Source of the DNA: Streptomyces noursei
Lineage (GTDB): Bacteria; Actinomycetota; Actinomycetes; Streptomycetales; Streptomycetaceae
Direction of reading: 5' to 3'
DNA length: 64,000 nucleotides
Assembly: GCF_016917755.1 (NCBI RefSeq)
Contig: NZ_CP070326.1
Span: forward strand, 6,014,001 to 6,078,000
Below are positions 40,294 through 49,928 of this stretch, piece by piece. The stretch's first letter is position 1. Each line of letters starts with the position of its first letter. The notes under the pieces are model-generated. The model saw only the letters and a program-made list of their open reading frames with translations. It had not been told where the DNA came from and did no database searches. The position numbers and the translations under genes are program-made.

Positions 40294-41478
40294 ATGGGAC
40301 TGACCAGCCGGCCACTGCTGTACGCCGTGATCGCCCTCGCCTTGGCCTGTGTGGGGCTCACGGTCTGGATCTGGCCGAGGCTCTCGGGACGGGGCACGCG
40401 GGCGGTGCTGGGGCGGCTCGGCGTGATCGCCGGGACCCAGCTGGCCGTCGTGGCCGCGCTCGGTCTCGTGGTGAACACCAACTTCCAGTTCTACGCCTCC
40501 TGGCACGAGCTGCTCGGCCTGTACGACGGGGCGCCCGCCGCGGTCGGCAAGTGGGGCAACGAGGGCGCCGCCGGGCCCGCCGGCGACCCGTCCAAGGGCC
40601 TGGTGCAGGCGTCCGGCCCGGAGGGGCTGGACAAGGTGCACGGGGTGCCCAAGGGCCCGCCGGAGAAGAACGGCAAGGTCGAGACCGTACGGATCGTCGG
40701 CAAGCGGACCCGGGTGGTGGACCCGGCGTACGTCTACCTGCCGCCGCAGTACTTCCAGAAGCAGTACGCCCGGCAGAGATTCCCGGTCGTCGTCGCGCTC
40801 AGCGGCTACCCGGGCGGGATATTCCTGCTGGGCCAGCACCTCCGGCTGCCGGAGACCGCCGCGAAGCTGGTCCGCAACGGCACCCTCCAGCCGACGGTCA
40901 TCGTGATGCTGCGGCCCACCATCGCGCCGCCGCGGGACACCCAGTGCGTCGACGTGCCCGGCGGCCCGCAGGCCGAGACCTTCTTCGCGCAGGACGTCCC
41001 GGACGCCCTGAAGTCGCACTACCGGGTGGGCCACGACCCGGGCGCCTGGGGCGTGCTCGGCTACTCCTCCGGCGGCAGCTGCGCCCTCCAGCTCGCCATG
41101 CGCCACCCGCGCACCTACACCGCCGCGGCGGCCCTCTCGCCCGACTACAAGGTCTCCAACGACCCCACCACCGGCAATCTCTTCGGCGACGACGCGGCAC
41201 GCGGCCAGCGCCGCTCGGAGCACGACCTGATGTGGCGGCTGAAGAACCTGCCCGCCCCCGACGTCAACGTCCTGATCGGCACCAGCCGCAGCGGCGAGAA
41301 GAACTACCCGGCGGCGCAGGCGTTCCTGGCCGCGGTCCGCCCGCCCATGAAGGCGGACTCGATCGTCCTCGACCACGGCAGCCACAACTTCGCCACCTGG
41401 CGCCGCGAACTGCCCGCCGCGCTCCAGTGGATGAGCCGGACGCTGATGTTCCCCGAGGAGGTCGTGGGGAAGTCGTAG
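40294..41478 (+). CDS. Membrane-anchored esterase (esterase D / mycolyltransferase-like fold)
   Basis: A 394-residue protein with two N-terminal membrane helices (LYAVIALALACVGLTVWIW and LGVIAGTQLAVVAALGLVVN) then an extracytoplasmic alpha/beta hydrolase domain: AYVYLPPQYFQKQYARQRFP, VVVALSGYPGGIFLLGQHLR, GVLGYSSGGSCALQLAMRHP (nucleophile Ser) and DHGSHNFATWRRELPAALQW (catalytic His). This is the PF00756 family that includes esterase D and antigen 85. Mycolic acids are absent from Streptomyces, so the substrate is another ester, perhaps a wall or lipid ester. The ribosome binding site before ATG 40294 is weak. Confidence 0.85.
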   Translation: MGLTSRPLLYAVIALALACVGLTVWIWPRLSGRGTRAVLGRLGVIAGTQLAVVAALGLVVNTNFQFYASWHELLGLYDGAPAAVGKWGNEGAAGPAGDPSKGLVQASGPEGLDKVHGVPKGPPEKNGKVETVRIVGKRTRVVDPAYVYLPPQYFQKQYARQRFPVVVALSGYPGGIFLLGQHLRLPETAAKLVRNGTLQPTVIVMLRPTIAPPRDTQCVDVPGGPQAETFFAQDVPDALKSHYRVGHDPGAWGVLGYSSGGSCALQLAMRHPRTYTAAAALSPDYKVSNDPTTGNLFGDDAARGQRRSEHDLMWRLKNLPAPDVNVLIGTSRSGEKNYPAAQAFLAAVRPPMKADSIVLDHGSHNFATWRRELPAALQWMSRTLMFPEEVVGKS

Positions 41479-41522
41479 CCGCCCGCGACACCGGCGAGGC
41501 CGAGCGGGAAGGAAACGAAAAA

Positions 41523-41563
41523 GGGGCGGGCTCCCGGTACGCGGTGTACCGGGAGCCCGCCCC
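41523..41563. terminator. Bidirectional terminator
   Basis: GGGGCGGGCTCCCGGTAC pairs perfectly (18 bp) with 41546–41563 around a 5-nt loop, preceded by AAAAA for the leftward unit. It separates the convergent esterase and carboxylase genes. Confidence 0.92.
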
Positions 41564-41583
41564 TATGTCGGTCGGTGGACGCT

Positions 41584-43353
41584 TCAGTCCTTGATCTCGC
41601 AGATCGCCGCGCCGGAGGTGAGGGCCGCGCCCACCTCGGCGCTCAGGCCCTTGACGGTGCCCGAGCGGTGCGCGTTGATCGGCTGCTCCATCTTCATCGC
41701 CTCCAGGACGACGATCAGCTCACCCTCGGTGACCTGCTGGCCCTCCTCGACGGCGACCTTGACGATGGTGCCCTGCATCGGGGAGGCCAGGGTGTCACCG
41801 GAGACCGCGCTGCCGGTCTTCTTGGTGGCCTTGCGCTTGGGCTTGGCGCCCCCGGCGACCGCGGCGCGGGCCAGCGGCATGCCGAGCGACGCCGGCAGCG
41901 AGACCTCCAGGCGCTTGCCGCCGACCTCGACCACGACCGTCTCGCGGCTGTCCGCCTCGGTCTCCTCGCCGCCGGGCGCGGCGAACGGCGGGATCTCGTT
42001 GGCGAACTCGGTCTCGATCCAGCGGGTGTGGACCGTGAACGGCTCGGTGGAGCCGGTGAGTTCGGGCGCGAACGCCGGGTCCTTGACGACCGTGCGGTGG
42101 AACGGGATGGCGGTGGCCATGCCCTCCACCTGGAACTCGTTCAGCGCCCGGGCGGCCCGCTGGAGGGCCTGCTCGCGGGTGGCGCCGGTGATGATCAGCT
42201 TGGCCAGCAGGGAGTCCCAGGCCGGGCCGATGACCGAGCCGGCCTCCACGCCCGCGTCCAGGCGGACGCCCGGGCCCGACGGCGCGTCGAACGTGGTGAC
42301 CGTGCCGGGCGCGGGGAGGAAGTTGCGGCCCGGGTCCTCGCCGTTGATCCGGAACTCGAAGGAGTGGCCGCGCACGGCCGGGTCGTCGTAGCCCAGCTCC
42401 TCGCCGTCGGCGATCCGGAACATCTCGCGGACCAGGTCCAGGCCGGTGACCTCCTCGGTGACCGGGTGCTCCACCTGGAGGCGGGTGTTGACCTCCAGGA
42501 AGGAGATGGTGCCGTCCTGGCCCACGAGGAACTCGCAGGTGCCGGCGCCCTCGTAGCCGGCCTCCTTGAGGATGGCCTTGGACGCGCGGTACAGCTCGGC
42601 GTTCTGCTCGTCGCTCAGGAACGGCGCGGGGGCCTCCTCGACGAGCTTCTGGTGGCGGCGCTGCAGCGAGCAGTCGCGGGTGGAGACGACCACGACGTTG
42701 CCGTGCTTGTCGGCCAGGCACTGGGTCTCGACGTGCCGGGGGCGGTCGAGGTAGCGCTCGACGAAGCACTCGCCGCGGCCGAAGGCGGCGACCGCCTCGC
42801 GCACCGCGGAGTCGTAGAGCTCGGGGACCTCGTCCAGGGTCCGGGCGACCTTCAGGCCGCGGCCGCCGCCGCCGAACGCCGCCTTGATCGCGATCGGCAG
42901 TCCGTGCTCCTTGGCGAAGGCGACGACCTCGTCGGAGCCGGAGACCGGGTCCGGGGTGCCGGCGACCAGCGGGGCACCGGCGCGCTGCGCGATGTGCCGG
43001 GCGGCGACCTTGTCGCCGAGGTCGCGGATGGCGTGCGGCGGCGGGCCGATCCAGGTCAGGCCGGCGTCGAGCACGGCCTGCGCGAACTCGGCGTTCTCGG
43101 AGAGGAAGCCGTAGCCGGGGTGGATGGCGTCCGCACCGGAATCGGCGGCCGCCTGGAGGACCTTGGCGATGTCCAGGTAGCTGGTGGCAGGGGTGTCACC
43201 GCCCAAGGCGTATGCCTCGTCCGCGGCGCGGACGTGCAGGGCGTCCCGGTCCGGGTCGGCGTAGACGGCTACGCTCCCGATCCCGGCGTCCCGACATGCA
43301 CGGGCAACGCGGACAGCGATTTCGCCACGGTTGGCGATGAGCACCTTGCGCAC
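41584..43353 (-). CDS. accA2: Acyl-CoA carboxylase alpha subunit (biotin carboxylase–BCCP)
   Basis: A 589-residue biotin-dependent carboxylase subunit. The biotin carboxylase part has [53 protein letters not shown] (ATP grasp) and [20 protein letters not shown] followed by [11 protein letters not shown]. The C-terminal biotinyl domain carries [15 protein letters not shown] with the biotinylated Lys. It carboxylates biotin for acetyl- and propionyl-CoA carboxylase complexes that supply malonyl- and methylmalonyl-CoA. GTG 43353 has AAGGAAGG upstream. The beta (48208) and epsilon (47967) subunits and birA lie within 9 kb. Confidence 0.94.
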   Translation of the reverse strand: MRKVLIANRGEIAVRVARACRDAGIGSVAVYADPDRDALHVRAADEAYALGGDTPATSYLDIAKVLQAAADSGADAIHPGYGFLSENAEFAQAVLDAGLTWIGPPPHAIRDLGDKVAARHIAQRAGAPLVAGTPDPVSGSDEVVAFAKEHGLPIAIKAAFGGGGRGLKVARTLDEVPELYDSAVREAVAAFGRGECFVERYLDRPRHVETQCLADKHGNVVVVSTRDCSLQRRHQKLVEEAPAPFLSDEQNAELYRASKAILKEAGYEGAGTCEFLVGQDGTISFLEVNTRLQVEHPVTEEVTGLDLVREMFRIADGEELGYDDPAVRGHSFEFRINGEDPGRNFLPAPGTVTTFDAPSGPGVRLDAGVEAGSVIGPAWDSLLAKLIITGATREQALQRAARALNEFQVEGMATAIPFHRTVVKDPAFAPELTGSTEPFTVHTRWIETEFANEIPPFAAPGGEETEADSRETVVVEVGGKRLEVSLPASLGMPLARAAVAGGAKPKRKATKKTGSAVSGDTLASPMQGTIVKVAVEEGQQVTEGELIVVLEAMKMEQPINAHRSGTVKGLSAEVGAALTSGAAICEIKD

Positions 43354-43810
43354 GATGGGTCCTTCCTTGGCGCTACGCCGCAACACACTGAACGCAGCGA
43401 GTTTAGGGACTGGCGACACCGCGTGCCGACCCGTTCCCTGGGGTGAGCTTGCCCACACGGAGCGTGCGCGCGGCGATGGCGAGGGGCCAAAGTCCGTTGG
43501 AATCCCAGGGTAGGCCCGGATTCCCGGGCTTCGGCGCGCGGCGCGGTGTGGCCTAGGTCTCGGACTGTGGACACCCGGCGAACCGTCAATTCTTTGTGGA
43601 GTCCCTACGAATGGGCGAGTGAAAGTTTTCGGGTGGGCGCGGCGGGCGGGGGTATGCCGACGGGGGGTCGGACGCGGTGGTGCAGACCCCTTGCCGTGAC
43701 TGTTACCCGTTAGTAGCGTGCGGGATGCCTTCCGTACTCCTGGTAACAGTTCGTAGTGGCGGCGGACGGCGGCGCGGAGAGCGCACGACGGCGGAAGTGG
43801 GGTGGGCGCG
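43354..43810. other. 457-bp intergenic region upstream of accA2
   Basis: No gene found on either strand. It should hold the leftward accA2 promoter and the rightward promoter of the small membrane protein. The most regular signal is the dyad at 43699–43750. Confidence 0.6.
43699..43750. promoter_or_regulatory. ACTGTTACC dyad
   Basis: ACTGTTACC (43699–43707) and its exact complement GGTAACAGT (43742–43750) are separated by 34 bp, with TTAGTAG, a possible -10, between. It lies 60 bp before the small membrane protein gene. Operator function is inferred from symmetry only. Confidence 0.35.
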
Positions 43811-44260
43811 ATGATCGCGGCACGCAGACCGGTGGCCCTGGCGGCGGCGGTGGTCCTGGTCCTGGAGACGGCCGGGATCCTGCTGCTGAACTGGATCCTG
43901 AGCATCGTGGTCGACCGGCAGCAGATGTCCCTGGCCGGGCTGCGGCCGGACGCGATGTCCGTCGGTGCCTGGGGCGGCGCCGCGGTCGCCGCACTCTTCC
44001 TCCTCTTCTGCGCCGCGGTGCTGCTGCGCGCCGCACTGCGGGACCGGGCGCCCGGCCGCCTGACGCGCATCGCGCTGATCTGCTGCGCGGTGGCGCACGG
44101 CGTCGTCGGCGCGCTCGCCGTCGGCCTGATCGGCTGGCCGGCGTTCGCCGCCCTGATGGTGGTGCTCGCGTTGCTCGTGCTGACCCTGGTCGCCTACGGC
44201 GAACCGCGCCCGGACCGGGCGCCGGCCGAGGACCCCGCCACGGGCGGCGCCCCCGCCTGA
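43811..44260 (+). CDS. Hypothetical four-helix membrane protein
   Basis: A 149-residue protein with four hydrophobic helices: [60 protein letters not shown] and [19 protein letters not shown], and a short acidic C-terminal tail. No known domain. ATG 43811 is preferred over GTG 43802, since GGGGTGGG stands before it and the hydrophobic core begins soon after. Codon use is normal. Possibly a conserved actinobacterial protein; its role cannot be inferred. Confidence 0.7.
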   Translation: MIAARRPVALAAAVVLVLETAGILLLNWILSIVVDRQQMSLAGLRPDAMSVGAWGGAAVAALFLLFCAAVLLRAALRDRAPGRLTRIALICCAVAHGVVGALAVGLIGWPAFAALMVVLALLVLTLVAYGEPRPDRAPAEDPATGGAPA

Positions 44261-44280
44261 CCCCGTCGGCCTCCCGTCCG

Positions 44281-44298
44281 CGCCCCGAACTCGGGGCG
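44281..44298. terminator. Hairpin between convergent genes
   Basis: CGCCCCG–AACT–CGGGGCG, a 7-bp perfect stem with tetraloop, 21 bp after the membrane-protein stop. Confidence 0.5.
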
Positions 44299-44414
44299 TG
44301 GCGGGGGGTGTTTGGCCTCGTTTCGGGGCGTCCGGCGCCCCCGCGGCGCGCCGCCGACGGTGACCCGGCGCGCCACCCGACCGGACGCGGTGGCCGGATC
44401 CGCCGCCCCGGCCC

Positions 44415-44993
44415 TCAGCTCCCCGCGGGCCGCCCCGCCGGCGCGTGCTCCCGCAGGATCTCGACGAACGCCCGCATCCACTCCGGCTGGTCCGGCCAGG
44501 CACGGGCCGAGATGACCTTGCCGTCCGCCACCGCCGACCCGTCGACGAAGTCCCCGCCGCCCAGCTCCACCTCCGCCGCGCAGGCGGGGTAGGCGGAGGT
44601 CCGGCGGCCCTTCAGTACCCCGAGCGGCGCCAGCGCGATGGCCGCGTGGCAGATGTGCGCGACCGGCTTGTCCGCGTCGAAGAAGTGCGTGACCACCCGC
44701 CGGAAGTCCGGGTCGTGCCGCAGGTATTCGGGCGCCCGGCCACCGGGCAGGACCAGCGCCGCGTACTCCGTCGGATCGACCTCGGACAGTGCGAGGTCGG
44801 CCGGCCAAGAGTGGCCCGCCGACTCGGTGTAGGTGTCGAAGCCCTCGACGAAGTCATGCGTGACGAACCGCAGCTTCTTCCGCGACGGCGCCGCGACCAG
44901 GACCTCGTACCCCTCCTCCAGCAGCCGCTGGTACGGGTAGAAGAACTCCAGGTCCTCGCTCGCGTCTCCGGCGACGATCAGGATCTTGGTCAT
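44415..44993 (-). CDS. DJ-1/PfpI family protein
   Basis: A 192-residue glutamine amidotransferase-like protein: KILIVAGDASEDLEFFYPYQ, YAALVLPGGRAPEYLRHDPD and VAHICHAAIALAPLGVLKGR with the elbow Cys (about residue 110) and following His. ALVLPGGRAPEYLR is the signature of the PfpI/DJ-1 group, whose members are proteases, deglycases or isocyanide hydratases; activity here is unknown. AGGAG precedes ATG 44993 by 9 bp. It stands alone between convergent genes. Confidence 0.9.
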   Translation of the reverse strand: MTKILIVAGDASEDLEFFYPYQRLLEEGYEVLVAAPSRKKLRFVTHDFVEGFDTYTESAGHSWPADLALSEVDPTEYAALVLPGGRAPEYLRHDPDFRRVVTHFFDADKPVAHICHAAIALAPLGVLKGRRTSAYPACAAEVELGGGDFVDGSAVADGKVISARAWPDQPEWMRAFVEILREHAPAGRPAGS

Positions 44994-45126
44994 GGGGAAC
45001 ACTCCTCGCGCTGGCGGTCGTCTCGGAACCATCGGTTCCCCGACGATGCGCAGCGCTCACCGCCCGGCCGAAAATCACCGGCGGGAGGGCACGCCCGCGG
45101 CGGGCGAGCGGCGTTCGGGGCGGCGC

Positions 45127-45747
45127 TCAGGCCCACAGATCGGTGATCGCGATGCCCAGGTCGGCCAGCAGGCGGCGGAACAGCGGCAGGGACAGGCCGA
45201 TGACGTTGCCCGGGTCGCCGTCGATCCCGTCGATGAACGGCGCCGAGCGGCCGTCGAGGGTGAACGCGCCCGCCACGTACAGCGGTTCACCGCTCGCCAC
45301 GTACGCGGCGATCTCGTCGTCGTCGGGCTCGCCGAACCGGACCGTGGTGGACGCGGTGGCCGAAACCTGACGGCCCGACGCGGTGTCGATCACGCAGTGA
45401 CCGGTGCGCAGGATCCCGGACCGGCCGCGCATCGACTTCCAGCGGGCCGTGGCGTCCTCGGCGTCCGCCGGCTTGCCGAGCGCCCGCCCGTCCAGCTCCA
45501 GCACCGAGTCGCAGCCGACGACCAGCGCACCGGCGGCCTCCGGCCGGGCCGCGACCGCGGCGGCCTTCGCCTCGGCCAGCATGCGGGCCAGCTCCTCCGG
45601 GGTGGCGGCGGTGAGCGCGTCCTCGTCGACCCCGCTTATCACGACCTCGGGTGCCAGCCCGGCCTGCCGGAGCAGGCCGAGACGGGCCGGGGACTGGGAG
45701 GCGAGGACGAGGCGGCGGGGGCCGGGAGCTTCGGTCATGCCCGCCAT
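45127..45747 (-). CDS. maf: Maf family nucleoside triphosphate pyrophosphatase
   Basis: A 206-residue Maf protein: [19 protein letters not shown] at the N-terminus (SxSPRR-like, here [10 protein letters not shown]), [20 protein letters not shown] with catalytic Asp, and [20 protein letters not shown] followed by [14 protein letters not shown]. Maf enzymes hydrolyse non-canonical NTPs and dTTP/UTP to monophosphates, and are linked to septum control. ATG 45747 or 45738 can start it. Its position among carboxylase genes follows the usual Streptomyces order. Confidence 0.93.
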   Translation of the reverse strand: MAGMTEAPGPRRLVLASQSPARLGLLRQAGLAPEVVISGVDEDALTAATPEELARMLAEAKAAAVAARPEAAGALVVGCDSVLELDGRALGKPADAEDATARWKSMRGRSGILRTGHCVIDTASGRQVSATASTTVRFGEPDDDEIAAYVASGEPLYVAGAFTLDGRSAPFIDGIDGDPGNVIGLSLPLFRRLLADLGIAITDLWA

Positions 45748-45766
45748 CGTACGGAGCCGGCGGCGA

Positions 45767-45895
45767 TCAGTGGGCCGGGGTCCGACGGCCGGCGGCCCGC
45801 AGCGCCAGCCAGCCCAGCAGTGCGCCGAGGGCGACGCCCAGGGTGTTGTGCGCCCAGTCCGCGGCTCCTTCGCGAGGGCGCGTTAATGCTGGGCA
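45767..45895 (-). pseudogene. Remnant encoding a VanZ-like C-terminus
   Basis: The minus-strand frame that ends at TGA (45769–45767) reads [20 protein letters not shown] followed by [14 protein letters not shown]. This matches the last helix of VanZ-like proteins. The frame is closed by a stop at 45898–45896 and has no usable start codon, so the N-terminal helices are gone. It sits between maf and the penicillin-binding protein gene. Confidence 0.4.
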
Positions 45896-45958
45896 TCAGG
45901 GCGGTACTGGGAGGCGGCGTAAAGCCTCCATGAGGGGATGTCGGGCAGGCAAGGAAAA

Positions 45959-46016
45959 CGGGCCGGACGCCCGGAGTGAAAGGGGGCAATTTCCCCTTCT
46001 CCGGTAGTCCGGCCCG
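45959..46016 (-). terminator. Terminator after the penicillin-binding protein gene
   Basis: CGGGCCGGAC (45959–45968) pairs perfectly with GTCCGGCCCG (46007–46016), enclosing a second stem CCGGAG..AAGGGG/CCCCTTCTCCGG. Confidence 0.75.
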
Positions 46017-46071
46017 CTCGCCGCGTCACGTGTTCCGCGTTCCGGCGCCGTTCCGGTCGTTCAGCGCGGCC

Positions 46072-47556
46072 TCACTTGTTCAGGACGGCCTGCATCACCG
46101 ACTTCGCGATCGGTCCGCCCAGCTTTCCACCGGCGATCTCCGAGCGCGGGATGTCCATGTCCTTCGGGTCGACGAAGACCGCCACCGCCACCGGCGAACT
46201 CCCGTCGGGAAGCTTCGCGTAGGAGACGAACCAGGCGTAGGGCCGCTCGTCGTTCACGTCCGCACCGTGCTGCGCGGTACCGGTCTTGCCGCCGACCGTC
46301 ACCCCGTCGATCTTCGCCTTCGAGGCGGTGCCGTCCGAAACGGTGTACTCCATCATTTCCTGCACCTTCTTCGCGGTGCTCTCGGAGACCGCCTGCGGGT
46401 CCCCGGAATTCAGCGGCGCCGGATCGAACTTCTCGATCGTGGACAGGTCCGGGCCGCGCAGCTCCTCGACCAGATACGGCTTCATCACCTTGCCGTTGTT
46501 GGCGATCCCGGCGGCGACCATCGCCATCTGCAGCGGGGTGCTGGTCAGGCTGCCCTGCCCCATACCGGTCAGCGCGGTCTGCGGCTGGTCGAGCTTGCTC
46601 GGATATCCGCTCACCGCGGAACGCACCGGGACGAAGTGCTCCGAGTTGAAACCGAATTTCTCCGCGGTCTCCCGCATTTTGTCCGTGCCCAGCTTGTGCG
46701 CGGCGTCCAGGAAGACGTTGTTGCAGGACCACTGCATACCGGTCTTCAGCGACGCCTTGTCGCAGGGCGCCCCCACGACGTCGTTGCCGACCTGGGTGTG
46801 GGTCTGCGGCAGCGTGTACGGGGCCGGGGCGCCGGAGGAGGCGTTGATGTCGGTGACGGTGCCGTGCTCCAGGGCCGCGGCCGCGGTGAGCACCTTGAAG
46901 GTCGAGCCGGGCGGGTAGATCTCGCGCAGCGCCCGGTTGTTCATCGGCTTGGACTTGTCCTGGTCGAGGGCGAGGTACTTCTTGCCCTCCGCGGCGGACA
47001 GCCCCGCGAACGTCGACGGGTCGTAGGACGGCGTGCTCGCCATCGCCAGGATCTTGCCGCTCCGCGGGTCCAGGGCGACCACCGCGCCGGTCGCGTGCAG
47101 ATCGGTCAGCCCCTTGTAGGCGGCCTTCTGCGCCTTCTCGCTGATGGTGGTCAGGACGTCGCCGCCGCGCGGCTTCTCGCCCGTCAGCATGCCCCGCGCG
47201 CGGTTGAAGAACAGCCGGTCGTCCTTGCCGCTGAGCACCTTGCGGTAGACGCCCTCCAGCATCGTCTCGCCCGCCGCCTGCCGGGCGTACCCGGTGACCG
47301 GGGCGTACATCGCGCCGTCGGTGTAGGTCCGCTTGTACTTGAAGTCGCCGCTGGTCTCCGTGGACCCAGTGATCGGCTTGCCGTCGACGATGATGTTGCC
47401 GAGCGGATACGAGTACGCCTCGATCTTTACCCGCCGGTTGTTGGCGTCGTTCGCGAGCTGATCTGCCTGCAGGAACTGCACCCAGGTCACCCGGACCAGC
47501 AGGGCGAGCACCAGCACCCCGCAGAAGACGGCTATGTGTCTGAGCGGCCTGTTCAT
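46072..47556 (-). CDS. Class B penicillin-binding protein
   Basis: A 494-residue transpeptidase with one N-terminal membrane anchor (HIAVFCGVLVLALLVRVTWV), a PBP dimer-like region to about residue 150, and the penicillin-binding domain: YPPGSTFKVLTAAAAL (active-site STFK), QWSCNNVFLDAAHKLG (SxN as SCN) and VTVGGKTGTAQHGADV (KTGT). It resembles the PbpA-type class B enzymes that crosslink peptidoglycan during growth or sporulation. GGGGAG precedes ATG 47556. Codon use is less GC-extreme than the flanking carboxylase genes, and the gene separates maf from mmpB, which I recall as near neighbours in S. coelicolor, so it may be an insertion. Confidence 0.92.
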   Translation of the reverse strand: MNRPLRHIAVFCGVLVLALLVRVTWVQFLQADQLANDANNRRVKIEAYSYPLGNIIVDGKPITGSTETSGDFKYKRTYTDGAMYAPVTGYARQAAGETMLEGVYRKVLSGKDDRLFFNRARGMLTGEKPRGGDVLTTISEKAQKAAYKGLTDLHATGAVVALDPRSGKILAMASTPSYDPSTFAGLSAAEGKKYLALDQDKSKPMNNRALREIYPPGSTFKVLTAAAALEHGTVTDINASSGAPAPYTLPQTHTQVGNDVVGAPCDKASLKTGMQWSCNNVFLDAAHKLGTDKMRETAEKFGFNSEHFVPVRSAVSGYPSKLDQPQTALTGMGQGSLTSTPLQMAMVAAGIANNGKVMKPYLVEELRGPDLSTIEKFDPAPLNSGDPQAVSESTAKKVQEMMEYTVSDGTASKAKIDGVTVGGKTGTAQHGADVNDERPYAWFVSYAKLPDGSSPVAVAVFVDPKDMDIPRSEIAGGKLGGPIAKSVMQAVLNK

Positions 47557-47610
47557 GATCTCCCCTCCCGCCCGGCACGGCGGCCGGCCGGTCACTCCAT
47601 GGCCGCATGC

Positions 47611-47648
47611 CCGAATTGCACTGTCGAGAGAGAAAGATGCAAATTCGG
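47611..47648. promoter_or_regulatory. Inverted repeat upstream of the penicillin-binding protein gene
   Basis: CCGAATTGCA (47611–47620) and TGCAAATTCGG (47638–47648) form a dyad with one extra base, 17 bp apart, 55 bp upstream of the start. AT-rich for this genome, so a plausible operator or promoter zone. Confidence 0.4.
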
Positions 47649-47730
47649 CCGCTGCGGTTGCGGAGAGAGGTGAGGTCAATGGGGCGGATGGGGCGCCGGC
47701 CCCGCGGGAACCGCGGGTCCCGTGAGGGCG

Positions 47731-47859
47731 TCACCTGATCAGGAGCACCAGCGTCCCCACCATGATCGCCGTGGCGAGCACGAAGCCCATCCGACGGAGC
47801 TTCGCCTGCACCTCGCGCAGCTCCTCGGGCGGTTCATCGGGCGGATCGGACCACAGCAT
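47731..47859 (-). CDS. mmpB: Small membrane protein MmpB
   Basis: A 42-residue protein, MLWSDPPDEPPEELREVQAK then LRRMGFVLATAIMVGTLVLL and IR. The acidic, Pro-rich N-terminus and single C-terminal membrane helix match the small morphogenic membrane protein named MmpB in Streptomyces annotations. It lies just downstream of the accE/pccB pair on the same strand, its usual place. Too short for many gene finders. Its mechanism is not established by anything in the sequence. Confidence 0.75.
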   Translation of the reverse strand: MLWSDPPDEPPEELREVQAKLRRMGFVLATAIMVGTLVLLIR

Positions 47860-47966
47860 GGCCTCGATCCTCCCGTCCCCAACGGCGGCGGCGCCTGAGT
47901 ACGCATACTCAGGCGCCGCGCCGTCAAGGACTAGTCAGTGCACAATGCACCGATCTGTTCCGCGGG

Positions 47967-48182
47967 TCATCGCGGCCAGAAGCTGGTCCGCCAGGCCCGC
48001 GGTCCCGGATGGGGCATCCGGGACCGGGCCGGAACCGTCGCCGCCGGATCCGACCACTCGCTGCCGCGCCCGCCGCTGTCCGGCGCGGCGCCGGCGGCCA
48101 CCGCCGCCGCCCGGGCCTTGACCACCGCCAGCGCGGCGGCCAGCTCCTCGGGCGTGGGATTGCCCCGTACGACCTTGATCAT
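47967..48182 (-). CDS. accE: Acyl-CoA carboxylase epsilon subunit
   Basis: A 71-residue AccE/PccE-type protein: MIKVVRGNPTPEELAAALAV (the first helix binding the carboxyltransferase) and WSDPAATVPAR to the conserved C-terminal PRAWRTSFWPR. Epsilon subunits stabilise actinobacterial acyl-CoA carboxylase holoenzymes. ATG 48182 is chosen over ATG 48188, since AGGAGG ends only 3 bp before the latter but 9 bp before the former. It follows pccB by 25 bp. Confidence 0.9.
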   Translation of the reverse strand: MIKVVRGNPTPEELAAALAVVKARAAAVAAGAAPDSGGRGSEWSDPAATVPARSRMPHPGPRAWRTSFWPR

Positions 48183-48207
48183 CGTCATCGACCTCCTACG
48201 GCGGGGA

Positions 48208-49797
48208 CTACAGCGGGATGTTGCCGTGCTTCTTCGGCGGCAGCGCCTCCCGCTTGTTGCGCAGCGTGCGCAGCCCGCGGACGATGTGCCGCCGGGTGTC
48301 GGACGGCATGATCACCGCGTCGACATAGCCCCGCTCGGCCGCGACGTAGGGGTTCAGCAGGGTGTCCTCGTACTCCTGGATCAGCTCCTGGCGGCGGGTC
48401 TCCTGCGCGGCCGGGTCCTCGATCGCCGCCAGCGTCCGGCGGTGCAGGATGTTGACCGCGCCCTGGGCGCCCATCACGGCGATCTGCGCGGTCGGCCAGG
48501 CGAGGTTCAGGTCCGCGCCCAGGTGCTTGGAGCCCATGACGTCGTATGCGCCGCCGAACGCCTTCCGGGTGATCACGGTGATCAGCGGAACCGTCGCCTC
48601 CGCATAGGCGTAGATCAGTTTGGCGCCGCGCCGGATGATCCCGTCGTACTCCTGGTCCGTGCCCGGCAGGAAGCCCGGGACGTCGACGAAGGTCAGCACC
48701 GGGATGTTGAAGGCGTCGCAGGTGCGCACGAACCGCGCAGCCTTCTCGCTCGCGTTGATGTCCAGACAGCCCGCGAACTGCATCGGCTGGTTGGCCACCA
48801 CGCCGACCGAGTGCCCCTCGACCCGCCCGAACCCGGTGAGGATGTTCGGTGCGAACAGCGCCTGGGTCTCCAGGAATTCGCCGTCGTCCAGCACGTGCTC
48901 GATCGCGGTGTGCATGTCGTACGGCTGGTTGGCCGAGTCCGGGATGAGCGTGTCCAGCTCACGGTCCGCGTCGGTGACCGCCAGGTCCGCCTCCTCCGGG
49001 AAGGCCGGCGGGTCGGAGAGGTTGTTCGACGGCAGGTACGACAGCAGCCCCTTGACGTACTCGATGGCGTCCTTCTCGTCACCCGCCATGTGGTGCGCCA
49101 CGCCCGAGGTGGTGTTGTGCGTACGGGCCCCGCCCAGCTCCTCGAAACCGACGTCCTCGCCCGTCACCGTCTTGATGACGTCCGGCCCGGTGATGAACAT
49201 GTGCGAGGTCTGGTCGACCATCACCGTGAAATCCGTGATGGCCGGCGAATACACCGCGCCACCCGCGCACGGACCCACGATCAGGGAAATCTGCGGCACC
49301 ACGCCCGACGCGTGCACATTCCGCCGGAAAATCTCCGCGAACAGCCCGAGGGCGGCCACGCCCTCCTGAATGCGGGCACCGCCGCCGTCATTGATCCCGA
49401 CGACCGGACAGCCGTTCTTCAGGGCGAAGTCCATCACCTTGACGATCTTCTCGCCGTAGACCTCGCCGAGCGATCCGCCGAAGATCGTGAAGTCCTGCGA
49501 ATACACACAGACCGGCCGCCCGTCGACCGTTCCATAACCCGTGACCACGCCATCGCCGTACGGCCGGTTCTTCTCGATCCCGAAATTCGTCGACCGGTGA
49601 CGGGCGAACTCGTCGAGCTCGACGAACGAGCCCTCGTCCAGCAGGAGATCGATGCGCTCACGCGCCGTCAACTTCCCCTTGGCGTGCTGCTTTTCCACCG
49701 CACGGGCGGAGCCGGCATGCGTGGCTTCCTCGACCCGTCGCTGCAGATCCGCCAATTTGCCCGCGGTGGTGTGGATGTTTGCTTCCGGTTCGGACAT
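48208..49797 (-). CDS. pccB: Propionyl-CoA carboxylase beta subunit
   Basis: A 529-residue carboxyltransferase: [60 protein letters not shown] (acyl-CoA oxyanion Gly-Gly) and [20 protein letters not shown] in the N-domain, [20 protein letters not shown] and [20 protein letters not shown] (biotin oxyanion hole) in the C-domain. The substrate-specificity residue near 420 in these enzymes is Asp for propionyl-CoA; the [12 protein letters not shown] stretch is consistent with PccB. It carboxylates propionyl-CoA (and acetyl-CoA) to methylmalonyl-CoA. It is divergent from birA. Confidence 0.93.
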   Translation of the reverse strand: MSEPEANIHTTAGKLADLQRRVEEATHAGSARAVEKQHAKGKLTARERIDLLLDEGSFVELDEFARHRSTNFGIEKNRPYGDGVVTGYGTVDGRPVCVYSQDFTIFGGSLGEVYGEKIVKVMDFALKNGCPVVGINDGGGARIQEGVAALGLFAEIFRRNVHASGVVPQISLIVGPCAGGAVYSPAITDFTVMVDQTSHMFITGPDVIKTVTGEDVGFEELGGARTHNTTSGVAHHMAGDEKDAIEYVKGLLSYLPSNNLSDPPAFPEEADLAVTDADRELDTLIPDSANQPYDMHTAIEHVLDDGEFLETQALFAPNILTGFGRVEGHSVGVVANQPMQFAGCLDINASEKAARFVRTCDAFNIPVLTFVDVPGFLPGTDQEYDGIIRRGAKLIYAYAEATVPLITVITRKAFGGAYDVMGSKHLGADLNLAWPTAQIAVMGAQGAVNILHRRTLAAIEDPAAQETRRQELIQEYEDTLLNPYVAAERGYVDAVIMPSDTRRHIVRGLRTLRNKREALPPKKHGNIPL

Positions 49798-49928
49798 CGG
49801 GATGCGGCTCCTGCTCGTCCTGGACTGGCACTCGTACTGAGGGAGGTACGGGTGTGGCTACCGACTCGTAGCGTATCGGCGGGACTGCTCTGCGGCACTG
49901 CGTCGTTGACCACACCTAGGCTGGGGCC

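Noticed and set aside
46072-47700. Insertion sequence or transposon carrying the penicillin-binding protein gene
   Set aside because: No transposase, terminal repeats or target duplication could be seen.
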